A stretch of 64,000 nt of DNA from Paenibacillus sp. FSL H7-0357 (GCF_000758525.1 NZ_CP009241.1:3410001-3474000); one strand, 5' to 3'. Positions 33,329 through 42,897 are shown, counted from the first letter of the stretch. Numbers and translations: made by a program. Notes: a model not told the origin generated them from the sequence alone.

Positions 33329-35161
33329 TCACGACAGTATCTTTGGTTCAAATTGCTTGTTATACAAATCCCTATAGACCCCGTCATTCTTCAGCAACGA
33401 GTCATGTGTGCCTTCTTCGACGATCGAACCGGCCTTAACCACCAGAATCGTATCAGCGGCCATAATCGTGGACAGCCGATGGGCGATGACAAGGCTGGTC
33501 TTGTTCAGGAGCAGCACATGCATGGCCTGCTGAATGTAGTATTCCGACACCGTATCGAGCGAGGATGTGGCCTCATCCATGATGATAATCGGCGGATTTT
33601 TGAGCAGCACCCGGGCAATGGAGATTCGCTGCTTTTCACCGCCGGACAGTTTGATGCCCCGGTTACCCACAACGGTATCATAACCCTCAGGCAATTCCAT
33701 AATAAAATCATGAATATAAGCGGATCTGCAGGCATCCATGATCTCTGCTTCGCTGGCCTCTGGATTTGCGTACAGCAAATTTTCCTTGATCGTTCCGTTG
33801 AACAGATAGGTATCCTGCGTCACCAGACCAATCTGTGAGCGAAGCGAGTCCAGTGTGAAATCGCGGATATCCTTGCCGCCGATGGTGATCGCACCGGAAT
33901 CAAGCTCATAGAGGCGCGGGATGAGGTTCGTGATCGTTGTTTTGCCGGCACCGCTGGGCCCGACGAGGGCGGTTAGGGTTCCGGCAGCAGCAGTGAAGGA
34001 AATATGGCGGAGCGCCGGTTTATCCTGCTGATAAGCGAAGTTTACGTCACGGAATTCGATGTCCTTCCCGGAAGCGTTGATGTGCAGGGCAAGCGGAGAA
34101 TCGACAATCTGTGGATCCATGTCAAAATAATCAAAGATCCGCTCGAAAAGCGCTGCGGAGCGTTTAATATCGACATACAAATTTGTCATTTGCAAGACCG
34201 GCCCGTACAGTCTGCCGAGTAAGGCGACAAAAGTGATGATCGTACCGACAGTTAGCTCACCTTGGATGAACAGATATCCGCCGTACAAGTAGATCAGCAG
34301 CGGTCCAATGCTGGTAAAGGTGGAGAGGACCATCATGAACCAGCGCCCGGCCATTGATTGGCGGATTTGCAGTTGTGTAGCTTCTGCATTAATCGTTTTG
34401 AAATTTGAATATTCCGCTTTTTCTTTGGTGAACAGCTTCATTAATAAATAGCCGCTGATACTTAACGTTTCCTCAATGACTTCATTCTGTTCGGAGAATT
34501 TCTCTTGTGTTTTTTTAGCCAGCTTCCAGCTCAAATTGCCCATTTTACGGGTAGGTAGTATGAATAGAGGAATAACAAATATTCCAAGCAGCGCCAGCTT
34601 CCAATTCATAATAAAGAGCGTCACCGCAGTGGTGGCAAGGATAAATAAATTACTGGCAAAATTAACAATCGTGTTGCTGAACACACCTTGAATTCCCGAG
34701 ATATCGCTAGTCATCCGGGTGATGACTTCCCCCTGTTTGACACTGGAGTAGAATTGCAGCGGCATCCGCTGGAGATGACTGTACATCTGGTTTTTCATAT
34801 CATGGACGATATTTTGCGATATAAAAGAATTCAAATAATTTTGCAGCACTCCCAGCAGTCCCGAGACAACGGTTGCGCCTAATGAAGCCAGGACCAGCAA
34901 CAACAGCAGATGCAGATTTTTGTCCGGCAGCGCCTGGTCGATAATATGCTGGATCAGGATGGGCGGCAAAAGCCCCAGAACTGCAGAAACACATAATACG
35001 ATCATAACCAGAAGCGTTTGCTTCCAGTAGGGAAGAAAATACTTAGAAATCCGCAGCAGAAGCTGCTTGGAAATCTTCGGATGCAGCTCATCATCATCAA
35101 ATTTTAGCTTGCCATGCCCAGGTCCGCCACCAAATCCTGCTGCACCAAAACCTCTTGACAT
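33329..35161 (-). CDS. ABC exporter, fused permease and ATPase (multidrug type)
   Basis: A 610-residue half-transporter. After a Gly-rich tail come six membrane helices (about residues 45-330), then a nucleotide-binding domain with Walker A GPSGAGKTT, Q-loop VTQDTYLFNG, signature LSGGEKQRISIARVL, Walker B IIIMDEATSSLD and the H-loop VIAHRLSTI. It would act as a homo- or heterodimer exporting lipids or drugs. A MarR-type regulator gene lies 33 bases upstream on the same strand, in the usual order regulator then pump. The start is ATG 35161. Confidence 0.92.
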   Translation of the reverse strand: MSRGFGAAGFGGGPGHGKLKFDDDELHPKISKQLLLRISKYFLPYWKQTLLVMIVLCVSAVLGLLPPILIQHIIDQALPDKNLHLLLLLVLASLGATVVSGLLGVLQNYLNSFISQNIVHDMKNQMYSHLQRMPLQFYSSVKQGEVITRMTSDISGIQGVFSNTIVNFASNLFILATTAVTLFIMNWKLALLGIFVIPLFILPTRKMGNLSWKLAKKTQEKFSEQNEVIEETLSISGYLLMKLFTKEKAEYSNFKTINAEATQLQIRQSMAGRWFMMVLSTFTSIGPLLIYLYGGYLFIQGELTVGTIITFVALLGRLYGPVLQMTNLYVDIKRSAALFERIFDYFDMDPQIVDSPLALHINASGKDIEFRDVNFAYQQDKPALRHISFTAAAGTLTALVGPSGAGKTTITNLIPRLYELDSGAITIGGKDIRDFTLDSLRSQIGLVTQDTYLFNGTIKENLLYANPEASEAEIMDACRSAYIHDFIMELPEGYDTVVGNRGIKLSGGEKQRISIARVLLKNPPIIIMDEATSSLDTVSEYYIQQAMHVLLLNKTSLVIAHRLSTIMAADTILVVKAGSIVEEGTHDSLLKNDGVYRDLYNKQFEPKILS

Positions 35162-35194
35162 TACACATCACCAGCTTTGTGTGGAATTTTGTTG

Positions 35195-35650
35195 TTAAGT
35201 CTCTTGCTCCTGTGCCTGCGCCAGCTTGTCGAGCAGTTGTCTGTTCATCCGCAGGAGGGTGTCAATCTCTTCCCCGGAAAACTGCTCCAGTGCCGATCCC
35301 AGTACTTTATAGGAAAAAGCCTCCCCGTTGTACCGCTTGCACAGCTCTTCTCCGGCAGGAGTAATATATAGTTTGGTTTCTCTGCGGTCCTGTTCGGAAA
35401 TGACCCGGGTGACCAAATTTTTCTCTGCCAGAGCATCAATGTGAGTGCTTACCCGGCTCTTGGCAAAAACCAGCCGTTCAGTAACTTCCTTCTGTGATTG
35501 GCCCGGATTGTCTTGAATAGAGTTCAGGATGCCGATCTGATGCACCGTCAGCCCCAGCTTTGCTGCACTTTGGTGTGCAAGCTTCTTGAGCTGGCGGGAC
35601 ACCGCGAAAAAGGAATGATAAACCTCACTCGTCTGCTGCGGATCAATCAT
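35195..35650 (-). CDS. MarR family transcriptional regulator
   Basis: A 151-residue winged-helix regulator. The recognition region is QSQKEVTERLVFAKSRVSTH and the wing is VISEQDRRETKLYITPAG. The start was moved to ATG 35650, because AAAGGGGG lies nine bases before it on the minus strand; the longer frame to 35701 would read through the operator. It is the first gene of an operon with the ABC exporter and probably represses both in response to a toxic ligand. Confidence 0.85.
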   Translation of the reverse strand: MIDPQQTSEVYHSFFAVSRQLKKLAHQSAAKLGLTVHQIGILNSIQDNPGQSQKEVTERLVFAKSRVSTHIDALAEKNLVTRVISEQDRRETKLYITPAGEELCKRYNGEAFSYKVLGSALEQFSGEEIDTLLRMNRQLLDKLAQAQEQET

Positions 35651-35684
35651 GTGTGCGGACCCCCTTTGCTGAATATAGTTACGT

Positions 35685-35701
35685 TTGTGAACAGTTAACA
35701 A
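35685..35701 (-). promoter_or_regulatory. Imperfect palindrome, candidate MarR operator
   Basis: TTGTGAAC-A-GTTAACAA is an 8-1-8 inverted repeat with one mismatch, 35 bases before the MarR start, the expected place for autorepression. Confidence 0.55.
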
Positions 35702-35777
35702 AGTAAACTAATAATACACCTGAAACAGCGGGATGTAAATGCTATAATTTACCTACCACTGTATAAAGGAGTAAAGC

Positions 35778-36323
35778 ATGAACATTGACCAAAAAGGTTT
35801 TGAGGTAAAAGGCTTAAGCTACATTATCAGATCCGCCGACCCTACAGATGCAGCGAATTTATCGATATTAAGGCTGCAGATTGACGGCGAAACCGAAAAT
35901 ATGGACAGAGTTCAGGGTGAGGGAGTTATCGATACTTCCGGCTTTGAACAATTGATCGCCCGGGATACGGAAGATGAAAGAAACTTATTTTTAGTGGCGG
36001 AAGCTGAAGGCAAAATTGTGGCATTTTCGAGATGTGAGGGGAATCATCTTACAAGATTCTCGCATAAAGTGGAATTCGGAATCTGTGCAGCGCGGGAGTA
36101 TTGGGGGTTTGGCATCGGGAAACATCTTTTGGAACAGTCGCTTGCTTGGGCGGATGCGAACGGAATCACTAAGATCATATTATATGTATTGGAAACAAAC
36201 GAAAAAGCGGTGCAGCTGTATAAAAAGTTCGGATTTGAAATCGAAGGGGTCATCACGAAGGACCGGATTCTTTCTGACGGCAACTACTATAACACGATAG
36301 TTATGGGAAGGTTTAAGTTATAA
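35778..36323 (+). CDS. GNAT family N-acetyltransferase
   Basis: A 181-residue acetyltransferase. The acetyl-CoA loop region reads AAREYWGFGIGKHLLEQSL and the following segment is VLETNEKAVQLYKKFGFEIEG, close to the RimI/YhhY-like GNAT group that acetylates protein or small-molecule amines. AAAGGAG precedes the ATG. It is divergent from the MarR-ABC operon and ends at a bidirectional terminator. Confidence 0.85.
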   Translation: MNIDQKGFEVKGLSYIIRSADPTDAANLSILRLQIDGETENMDRVQGEGVIDTSGFEQLIARDTEDERNLFLVAEAEGKIVAFSRCEGNHLTRFSHKVEFGICAAREYWGFGIGKHLLEQSLAWADANGITKIILYVLETNEKAVQLYKKFGFEIEGVITKDRILSDGNYYNTIVMGRFKL

Positions 36324-36334
36324 GTTTCCCCAAT

Positions 36335-36377
36335 AAAAAAATGCAGGACCGTCTGTTACGGTCTCTGCGTTTTTTTG
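36335..36377. terminator. Bidirectional terminator
   Basis: AAAAATGCAG-ACCGT pairs with ACGGT-CTGCGTTTTT (small mismatch), flanked by A and T tracts. It separates the GNAT gene from the thiamine genes. Confidence 0.8.
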
Positions 36378-36395
36378 TAATGGGCAGCTCTGAAG

Positions 36396-37055
36396 TCATG
36401 TATACCGGATAATCTGCAACAAATTTTTTGCAGCTGCGCTAATGTCATCCGCCCGGGCAATGGCTGAGATGACGGATGCTCCATCGGCTCCGGCTCCGAT
36501 AACCGGCTGGGCATTACCCGGCGTAATTCCACCAATGCCTACCAGCGGGATAGTAAGGCCGCAGCGCCGCAGCTCTTCAATGACCCGGGTGCCTTGCACC
36601 GCCTCGGCATCGTCTTTGGAGGAGGTCGGATAGACCGGGCCAACTCCGAGGTAGTCTGCACCATCGGCGATGGCCTGCCGGGCTTCAGGCTGTGTATGGG
36701 CGGAGACGCCGATGATCTTGTGATCACCGAGCCGCTGACGGATGGAGCGGGCCGGCTCATCCTCTTGTCCCACATGGACACCGTCGGCATCAAGCGCGAT
36801 TGCCAGCTCAATATTATCGTTCACGATGAAGGGGATACGATGCTCCCGGCATATCTGCTGAAGTTGTTTGGCCAGATCGAATGCTGCTGTTCCGGTCAGC
36901 GCCCCGGGGCCTTTTTCCCGGAACTGAAACTGCGTAATTCCGCCTTCAATGGCCTGGGTCAATGTGTCTGCTGGTGAAATCCGGCAGTTGACACTGCCCA
37001 TTATAAAGTACAGCTTCAGGAGCCTGCGCATCTCTTCGCTGTCGATTCTCTTCAT
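36396..37055 (-). CDS. thiE: Thiamine-phosphate synthase
   Basis: ThiE joins HMP-pyrophosphate and thiazole phosphate to give thiamine phosphate. The 219-residue TIM-barrel shows QFREKGPGAL, the pyrimidine-binding FIVNDNIELAIALDADGVHV, GVSAHTQPEA, and the phosphate-binding VGIGGITPGN. It is the last gene of thiM-thiD-thiE; its start overlaps the thiD stop by four bases. Confidence 0.93.
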   Translation of the reverse strand: MKRIDSEEMRRLLKLYFIMGSVNCRISPADTLTQAIEGGITQFQFREKGPGALTGTAAFDLAKQLQQICREHRIPFIVNDNIELAIALDADGVHVGQEDEPARSIRQRLGDHKIIGVSAHTQPEARQAIADGADYLGVGPVYPTSSKDDAEAVQGTRVIEELRRCGLTIPLVGIGGITPGNAQPVIGAGADGASVISAIARADDISAAAKNLLQIIRYT

Positions 37056-37870
37056 CTCACATTTCCCCGCATTCTGTTGCCATAAGCAAAATGATTTGTA
37101 GGCCCATGTCCCGCTCCAATGCCAAGACTGTCTTCGATGGCCGCATGGATGAAAGCTTTCGCGGTATGGATTGCTTCCTTAACGGTGTTACCCTGTGCTA
37201 ATCCGGCCGCCGCTGCCGCAGAGAAGGTGCAGCCCGTTCCATGGGTATGCCGCGTGGAAATGCGCGGGCTTTCCAGATAGATAAACTCGTTACCGTCATA
37301 CAGCAGATCGAGGACTCCTGTCGTTCCGTCATCATGGCCGCCCTTTAGAACAACAACGCGGGCGCCCATGGAATGGATGAGCACCGCTGCCCGTTCACGG
37401 TCCGCCAAGCCGGAAATCTTCATCCCGGTCAGACTTTCCGCTTCCGGTATATTAGGTGTTGCCACCAGGGAGAGCGGCAGCAAATCGGTAATCAGCGCCT
37501 GCACGGCTTCCTGCTGCAGCAGCGGTGAGCCGCCTTTGGCGATCATAACCGGGTCAACCACCAGCTTATCCCAGCCATACTGGCGTACTTTACCGGCAAC
37601 GGCGCGGATGATTTCACCGCTAAAAAGCATGCCGGTCTTGACCGCATCCGGCTGCAGATCGCTTCCGACGGAATCAAGCTGCGCGGTAACAGCCTCCGAT
37701 CCGAGCGGATATACGCCTTGTACTCCGAGAGTATTCTGTGCAGTCACTGCTGTAAGTGCCGACATGCCGTACACGCCAAGCTCCTGGAATGTTTTCAGAT
37801 CGGCCTGGATGCCTGCGCCGCCGCCGCTGTCGGAGCCGGCGATTGTCAGCGCTTTGAATACTTTTGTCAT
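37052..37870 (-). CDS. thiD: Hydroxymethylpyrimidine kinase / phosphomethylpyrimidine kinase
   Basis: ThiD phosphorylates HMP twice to HMP-pyrophosphate. The 272-residue ribokinase-fold protein starts [20 protein letters not shown] and contains [13 protein letters not shown] and the anion-hole motif [12 protein letters not shown] with its catalytic region. The start was set to ATG 37870, nine bases after AAAGGAG; a longer frame to 38038 lies within the thiM 3' region and is not used. It lies 25 bases after thiM. Confidence 0.93.
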   Translation of the reverse strand: MTKVFKALTIAGSDSGGGAGIQADLKTFQELGVYGMSALTAVTAQNTLGVQGVYPLGSEAVTAQLDSVGSDLQPDAVKTGMLFSGEIIRAVAGKVRQYGWDKLVVDPVMIAKGGSPLLQQEAVQALITDLLPLSLVATPNIPEAESLTGMKISGLADRERAAVLIHSMGARVVVLKGGHDDGTTGVLDLLYDGNEFIYLESPRISTRHTHGTGCTFSAAAAAGLAQGNTVKEAIHTAKAFIHAAIEDSLGIGAGHGPTNHFAYGNRMRGNVR

Positions 37871-37895
37871 GTAGTCCACTCCTTTGCCGCAAGCA

Positions 37896-38693
37896 TTATA
37901 GTGTGAGCAGCTGTACCCGTGATCTCTCCTTGTAGGTGTCTGGAGTGACCAGGGCCAGCTGGTTGAGAAATTCAATTTGGAAGGCGCCGGGGCCTTTAAG
38001 AGCTGTCCGTTCGGCTGCGATCTCGGCCGCGACACCATAGAAGGAGAGCGCCTCGGCAGCCGCTTCCAGCCATGAGCCGCCGCTGACCGCCAGAAAAGCT
38101 CCGACTACGGCGCTGAGCAAGCAGCCCGTACCGGTGACTTTGGTCAGGATGGGATCACCGTTGCTGACGACGTAGGTGCTGATGCCGTCGGTAATTACAT
38201 CATCTTTCCCGGTAATGATGACCACACATTCCAGCTTTCGTGCCGCTTTATTCGCCAAAGCGATGACATCGCCATCGCCGGCACCGGCGTCAACGCCCTT
38301 GATGGCCCAGCTTTCCCCGGCAACATGGGCCACCTCAGCAACATTGCCGCGCAGGGCGGTAATGCGCAGCTCCTGGACCAGCTTATGCGTGACCTCGGTG
38401 CGGTAGGCGGTAGCACCGGCTCCAACGGGGTCCAGCACCAGCGGTACCTTATGGCGCCCAGCCGCTTGCCCGGCCAGCACCATCGAGGTGATGGCATGCT
38501 CGTTCAGCGTGCCGATGTTAAGCACAACAGCTCCCGACATCGCGGCGATGTCCGCCACCTCCTCATGGGCATCGGCCATGAAGGGCGAAGCGCCCAGGGC
38601 CAACAGCCCGTTGGCGGTAAAATTGGCCACCACAATGTTGGTGATGTTGTGCACAAGCGGATTGGCTTCACGTACTTTAGCTAAATAACTCAT
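37896..38693 (-). CDS. thiM: Hydroxyethylthiazole kinase
   Basis: ThiM phosphorylates salvaged hydroxyethylthiazole. The 265-residue ribokinase-type fold shows VHNITNIVVANFTANGLLALG, DPVGAGATAYRT, RGNVAEV and the catalytic TKVTGTGCLLSAVVGAF. Together with ThiD and ThiE it allows thiamine to be built from salvaged pyrimidine and thiazole. It starts with ATG behind GAGGAC. No riboswitch was seen directly upstream; read-through from the riboswitch-controlled thiZXY genes is possible. Confidence 0.93.
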   Translation of the reverse strand: MSYLAKVREANPLVHNITNIVVANFTANGLLALGASPFMADAHEEVADIAAMSGAVVLNIGTLNEHAITSMVLAGQAAGRHKVPLVLDPVGAGATAYRTEVTHKLVQELRITALRGNVAEVAHVAGESWAIKGVDAGAGDGDVIALANKAARKLECVVIITGKDDVITDGISTYVVSNGDPILTKVTGTGCLLSAVVGAFLAVSGGSWLEAAAEALSFYGVAAEIAAERTALKGPGAFQIEFLNQLALVTPDTYKERSRVQLLTL

Positions 38694-38959
38694 TATTAGT
38701 CCTCCTCAAAGTTTTGTTTGAATCAGCTTGCTGAAACTATAAGCAAAACTGCAAATATATTAAATGAACTTAAAATTAACAGTCAGCGACCCGCAGGTTG
38801 GACTATACAGTGCATGTCTGTCCTCATACATCTCATTCCTTTATGCGTTAGCGAGGCCCATTCTATTGCACTTCCACAGCAGACGGCCCCTAAATCAGCC
38901 ATACATAAGTCCAGTCCCCATACATGAATCTCTAAACTTCGGTCCTTTGAACTTAGCTC
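38694..38959. other. Gap between thiY and thiM with no recognised feature
   Basis: These 266 bases hold no ORF with a ribosome binding site, no TPP riboswitch core and no obvious terminator. A weak promoter for thiM may be present but I cannot support one. Confidence 0.5.
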
Positions 38960-40018
38960 CTACAGATTAACAAAAGCATCCTTGCTGTCCGTTTCTCCGC
39001 TCAACAGTCCGTTCTCGGACAGCCACGTGTGCACGTTCTCCCAGGATTTCTCCTCCTGCTGTCCAAAAGGCAGTTTTCCTGCATCCATCAGCGGCAGAAG
39101 GATTTCCAGACTTTTTGTCTCGATTGCTTGGTCGAGCGGGGCGGTAGCATCTTCGTGTGCAAACAATATTTCAAGTGCCTGCTGAGGCTGCTCCTGTACG
39201 AATTGCTGTCCTTTGCGTGCCGCATTCATGAACTTCCGGTAGTCATCCTCCTTATCCAACAAGCCCTGTTCACTGGCAACAAGCACAAGCTCATAATAGT
39301 CCGGTACTCCGTAGTCCGTCGGATCGAATGAAGTGACGGGGTGGCCTTCTTTTTCCAATATCAATGCCTCATGATTAATAAATCCGCCGATAATGCCGTC
39401 TGCGCGTCCGGTAGAAAGAGCAGGAATAAGATCGAATCCAACATCAATCAGGTTCAGTGAAGCCGGATCGCCTCCGTCGTATTTGACCATTGTCCGGAGC
39501 ATCGCTTCATACAGGGGAATGGAGGAGTATCCGGCATTTTTGCCTGTGAGTTCTTTCGGGCCGGTTATCCCGCTCTCTGCGGGGACCAGAAGATGATTGA
39601 GCGGATGCCTTACGAGCGCTGCGACAGATTTTACAGGTATTCCTTCACTCCGCGCCATTAATACCTGTGGTTGGTAGCTGAGAGCCAGATCGACTTTACC
39701 TGCGGCGACAAGCTTCAAAGCATCATTGCTGTCCGCCGGCATTTGAATGTCCACCTCCAGCCCTTCTTCGGCAAAATAGCCATTCTGCTGAGCAGCATAC
39801 AGGAAGGAATGAACTGCGTTCGGATACCAGTCGAGCATTATAGTCAGCTTGTGCGGTTTGCCGCTGGAATTCTCTGAAGAAGCGGCGGAGGTATCCGGGT
39901 CTTTTGCGCTGGCGCAGCCGCTTAAGAGGGTAAGCAGGCATAACAACAATAAGTATGGAATAAGTCGGTGTGATTTCTTATGTGTGGAATGATTGCGATA
40001 CAGCTCAGGATGGGTCAT
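38960..40018 (-). CDS. thiY: Pyrimidine-precursor binding lipoprotein (ThiY-like)
   Basis: A 352-residue lipoprotein with lipobox LSGC (Cys35), then the NMT1/ThiY fold: LTIMLDWYPNAVHSFLYAAQ, FAEEGLEVDIQMPADSND and ALSYQPQVLMARSEGIPVK. In Bacillus halodurans ThiXYZ imports formylaminopyrimidine, a thiamine breakdown product. The start was set to ATG 40018, which overlaps the thiX stop (ATGA) and follows AGAGGA. The TPP riboswitch upstream of thiZ supports a role in thiamine precursor uptake. Confidence 0.88.
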   Translation of the reverse strand: MTHPELYRNHSTHKKSHRLIPYLLLLCLLTLLSGCASAKDPDTSAASSENSSGKPHKLTIMLDWYPNAVHSFLYAAQQNGYFAEEGLEVDIQMPADSNDALKLVAAGKVDLALSYQPQVLMARSEGIPVKSVAALVRHPLNHLLVPAESGITGPKELTGKNAGYSSIPLYEAMLRTMVKYDGGDPASLNLIDVGFDLIPALSTGRADGIIGGFINHEALILEKEGHPVTSFDPTDYGVPDYYELVLVASEQGLLDKEDDYRKFMNAARKGQQFVQEQPQQALEILFAHEDATAPLDQAIETKSLEILLPLMDAGKLPFGQQEEKSWENVHTWLSENGLLSGETDSKDAFVNL

Positions 40019-40791
40019 CGGTAAAATCCTCTTTTCTGCAAAATGAGTTTTTCGAGCACAGCGATACTGAGAAACAAGGCTACACCCAAAGCGGACAGCA
40101 GCAATACGGCGGCGAACATTTCTGCACTTTGCAGATTGCCGGCCATCCGGCGGCTGAAATAACCAAGCCCCCGGCTGCCGCCCAGCCATTCCCCGATCGT
40201 CGCTCCGATCACACAGTAGACGATAGAAAGCTTAAGTCCGGAGAAAAAGGAGGGCAGCGCCAGCGGAATCTGCGTCTTGCGCAATATCTGCCAGCGGTTT
40301 GCCCCAAGCGTCAGGAGAAGGTCTCTGTACAGGCTGCCGCTTTGCCGCAGACCGTCATAGACGGCTACCACAACAGGAAAAAAGGCAGTCAGAAAGACGA
40401 CAGCAACCTTGCCCCACAGGGTATAGCCGAACCACATAATAAAAATAGGTGAGAGCGCGATCAGCGGAATGGTCTGGCTGATAATCAGCATGGGATAAAG
40501 TGCTTTGGCGAGCGGAGCGAACATATGCATGCCGGTACCCAGCAGTGTTCCGCAGACAACCGAGAGGGCAAACCCGATCAGTGTCTCCTGCAACGTGGCG
40601 GGCAAATGCTCTCCGAACAGCAGCCCCCGCTTTTCAATCAGCGCTGTCCAAATTGCACTTGGCCCCGGGAGAATAAATGAAGGGATCATGTTCAGCTGTG
40701 CTGTGATCTCCCATGCCGCAATAAGCAGCACCACAAGCAGTAGAAAGGGGCCATAAGTCCGCAGCTGTTTCTTATACCATAGAGCTCTCAT
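40015..40791 (-). CDS. thiX: ABC transporter permease (ThiX-like)
   Basis: A 258-residue permease with about six helices. The EAA loop is [22 protein letters not shown] near residue 150, typical of the SsuC/TauC/ThiX group. The start was set to ATG 40791; it overlaps the end of the ATPase gene by 20 bases. It forms the channel for ThiY and ThiZ. Confidence 0.88.
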   Translation of the reverse strand: MRALWYKKQLRTYGPFLLLVVLLIAAWEITAQLNMIPSFILPGPSAIWTALIEKRGLLFGEHLPATLQETLIGFALSVVCGTLLGTGMHMFAPLAKALYPMLIISQTIPLIALSPIFIMWFGYTLWGKVAVVFLTAFFPVVVAVYDGLRQSGSLYRDLLLTLGANRWQILRKTQIPLALPSFFSGLKLSIVYCVIGATIGEWLGGSRGLGYFSRRMAGNLQSAEMFAAVLLLSALGVALFLSIAVLEKLILQKRGFYR

Positions 40792-41536
40792 GCAATCTAC
40801 ACTCCAAATCCTCCCGCAGGGCAACAAACTGCGGTTCATAATTCATTTTGTAATGTCTGGGTCTCGGCAAAGTGACGATCAGCTCCTGCAGCCCGCCGCC
40901 AGAGCCGCCGGTCATCAAATAAATCCGGTCGCTGAGCAGCAGCGCTTCTTCAAGATCATGAGTGATGAACAGAACGGACTTATCGAGCCCGCCCCACAGC
41001 TCCAGCAGCCAGCGGTGCATCTCCCGTTTGGTGATCGCGTCCAGCGCTCCAAACGGTTCGTCAAGCAGCAGCAGTTCGTTGCCAGCAGCTAGTGTGCGCA
41101 GCAGGGCGACCCGCTGGCGCATCCCGCCGGACAGCTCCTGCGGATAAGCATTTTCCTTGCCGGAAAGGCCAAAGCGGCCGAGCATTCCGCGGATCCGGGC
41201 GAGTGCCTCGTGCCGGCTAGAGTCCTGCTTCAGCTCCCAGGGAAGCAGGCAATTGTCCAGCACGGTCCTCCAAGGCAGCAGCAGGTCCTGCTGCGGCATA
41301 TAAGCGATCTGTCCAAGCCGCGAGCGTGTCGAACGAGAGCAGCGTCCATGTACGGTTATTTCACCGCCGGACGGCTCGAGCAGGCCGGCAATGATTTTGA
41401 ACAGTGTGCTTTTCCCGCAGCCGCTGGCTCCAACAACGGAAATGAATTCGCCTTGGCGGACGGTCATTGAAAGACCGGAGAATACCGGATTCCTAGTCGC
41501 TGCAAACGAATAAGCCAGGTTGGTTATAGTGAGCAT
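40772..41536 (-). CDS. thiZ: ABC transporter ATP-binding protein (ThiZ-like)
   Basis: A 254-residue ATPase with Walker [10 protein letters not shown], signature [13 protein letters not shown], Walker [13 protein letters not shown] and H-loop [10 protein letters not shown]. The family (SsuB/TauB/ThiZ) powers uptake of sulfonates or thiamine pyrimidines. It is the first gene behind the TPP riboswitch, with AGGAGG upstream, which makes the thiamine assignment firm. Confidence 0.9.
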   Translation of the reverse strand: MLTITNLAYSFAATRNPVFSGLSMTVRQGEFISVVGASGCGKSTLFKIIAGLLEPSGGEITVHGRCSRSTRSRLGQIAYMPQQDLLLPWRTVLDNCLLPWELKQDSSRHEALARIRGMLGRFGLSGKENAYPQELSGGMRQRVALLRTLAAGNELLLLDEPFGALDAITKREMHRWLLELWGGLDKSVLFITHDLEEALLLSDRIYLMTGGSGGGLQELIVTLPRPRHYKMNYEPQFVALREDLECRLHESSMV

Positions 41537-41615
41537 ATTGGAATGTGGAAACCTCCTGCGGGCGTAGTTTGTTTAACGTTACTTGCCTGATCGGCGGCAA
41601 CAGCAGACACAAGAA

Positions 41616-41650
41616 AGACCCATTCATTTCCGGAGGAAATAAATGGGTCT
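41616..41650 (-). terminator. Riboswitch-controlled terminator before thiZ
   Basis: AGACCCATTTATTTCC and GGAAATGAATGGGTCT (minus-strand reading, one wobble) form a 16-bp stem followed by TTCTTGTG. It lies between the TPP aptamer and thiZ, as expected for the off-state terminator. Confidence 0.8.
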
Positions 41651-41702
41651 GAACGTCACAGTCAGTTAGCTTAGTGCGGCTCCGCTGAACAATTCTGCTC
41701 CA

Positions 41703-41781
41703 CTTCCCTCCGCTGGTATGATCCAGATCAGGTTCCAAGGGTCCGGAGCTTAAAGCTCCGTCTCAGTCGGCCGACTCCCCT
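41703..41781 (-). ncRNA. TPP riboswitch aptamer (THI element)
   Basis: Read on the minus strand, the aptamer shows GGGGAGTCGGCCGACTGAGA, a variable hairpin (GGAGCTTTAAGCTCC), then ACCTGATCTGGATCATACC and AGCGGAGGGAAGTG. These are the conserved CUGAGA and ACCUGAUCUGGAU-AUACCAGCG-AGGGAA segments of the thiamine pyrophosphate riboswitch. It should fold in the presence of TPP and shut off thiZXY. Confidence 0.93.
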
Positions 41782-41822
41782 AGTGAAATAACAGGTCAAT
41801 ATTGAATTTGCAATTGCTAATT

Positions 41823-41850
41823 AATATACCATATCCCGGCAGTTTGTAAA
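41823..41850 (-). promoter_or_regulatory. Promoter of the thi operon
   Basis: On the minus strand TTTACA and TATATT are spaced by 16 bases, about 40 bases before the riboswitch aptamer. Confidence 0.55.
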
Positions 41851-41863
41851 GAGAAGCAGTCGC

Positions 41864-41973
41864 TCACTTTTGCTGCAGTCCGGTTATGAACAGCGTGATC
41901 ATACCAGCGGGAATCGCTTCTTTGCTGGAGCCGTACCGTTTCGGCTGGCATAAGTAGAGGTCTGACTGAAGAT
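41864..41973 (-). pseudogene. Possible TetR-family C-terminal remnant
   Basis: A minus-strand frame ending in TGA at 41864 reads QSDLYLCQPKRYGSSKEA then IPAGMITLFITGLQQK, which resembles the last helices of TetR/AcrR regulators. There is no start, helix-turn-helix or ribosome binding site. If real it is a fossil tail between the thi promoter and the tcy genes; chance resemblance is possible. Confidence 0.35.
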
Positions 41974-42066
41974 GCAAAAAACTTGATGAAGCAGCGGTGC
42001 TTTTGGGCAAGATAAGCAAGTGTCCATGCAGTGAAAAATAGAGGGATTTTGAAAGGGGTTCATGTG

Positions 42067-42897
42067 ATGAAGAAGCTTAGTCTGACTATCCTGCTGCTGC
42101 TAACTCTGCTGCCGGCAGGGGCATGCGGCAATAATAACAATACAGCGCCTGCGGCTACTGCCGCGCCCACAGAAGGAGCGGCTCCGGCCGGGCAGAACTC
42201 ACTGGAAGCTGTTAAAGCGAGTGGCAAGCTGCGTATTGGTACGGAAGGGACATATGCTCCGTTTACTTTTCATGATGCAGAGGGCAAGCTTACCGGTTTT
42301 GATGTGGAGATTGCCAAGGAGATTACGAAACGGCTGGGGGTGGAACCCGAATTTGTAGAAACCCAATGGGATGGCCTGTTTGCCGGCATGGATGCCAAAC
42401 GTTTTGATACGATATTCAACGAGGTTTCGATCACGGATGAACGCAAGGTGAAATATGATTTCTCTGAGCCGTATATCGTCTCTAAGGGAGTGCTGATCGT
42501 GCGCGAGGATAACCAGGATATTACAGCCTTCGCGGATCTTAAAGGGAAGAAGGCAGGTCAATCGCTGACCAGCAACCTGTCCGATATCGCCCGGGAGAAC
42601 GGTGCGGAGATCGTCGCTGTGGATGGCTTCAACCAGGCCATAGACCTGCTGACCTCCGGCCGGATTGATGCGACCGTAAATGACGGCTTGTCCTATCTCG
42701 ACTTAAAGAAGCAAAAACCAGATGCAAAGATCAAACAGGTGGATGAAACGGCCGAGGGGTCGCAAAGTGCGGCAGTTTTCCTCAAAGGAAACGAAGAGCT
42801 GGTTAATGCTGTCAGCAATGCGCTGGCTGAAATGAAGAGCGATGGAACCTATCTGAAAATATCGGAGAAGTACTTTGGGGCGGATGTGTCCAAATAA
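42067..42897 (+). CDS. tcyA: Cystine ABC transporter binding lipoprotein (TcyA-like)
   Basis: A 276-residue lipoprotein (Cys20 in PAGACGN) with the family 3 amino-acid binding fold: LRIGTEGTYAPFTFHDAEG, GFDVEIAKEITKRLG, ETQWDGLFAGMDAKRFD and KKAGQSLTSNLSDIARENGA. The order and wording of these segments closely follow B. subtilis TcyA. The start was set to ATG 42067, eight bases after AAAGGGG. It is the first gene of a binding protein-permease-ATPase operon. Confidence 0.85.
   Translation: MKKLSLTILLLLTLLPAGACGNNNNTAPAATAAPTEGAAPAGQNSLEAVKASGKLRIGTEGTYAPFTFHDAEGKLTGFDVEIAKEITKRLGVEPEFVETQWDGLFAGMDAKRFDTIFNEVSITDERKVKYDFSEPYIVSKGVLIVREDNQDITAFADLKGKKAGQSLTSNLSDIARENGAEIVAVDGFNQAIDLLTSGRIDATVNDGLSYLDLKKQKPDAKIKQVDETAEGSQSAAVFLKGNEELVNAVSNALAEMKSDGTYLKISEKYFGADVSK

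Noticed and set aside
38694..38959. A second TPP riboswitch before thiM
   Set aside because: Neither strand shows the CTGAGA or ACCTGATCTGG segments in this gap.
41974..42066. Search for a T-box or S-box before tcyABC
   Set aside because: No T-box AGGGTGGNACCGCG-type motif or S-box core is visible; regulation, possibly by CymR, cannot be read here.
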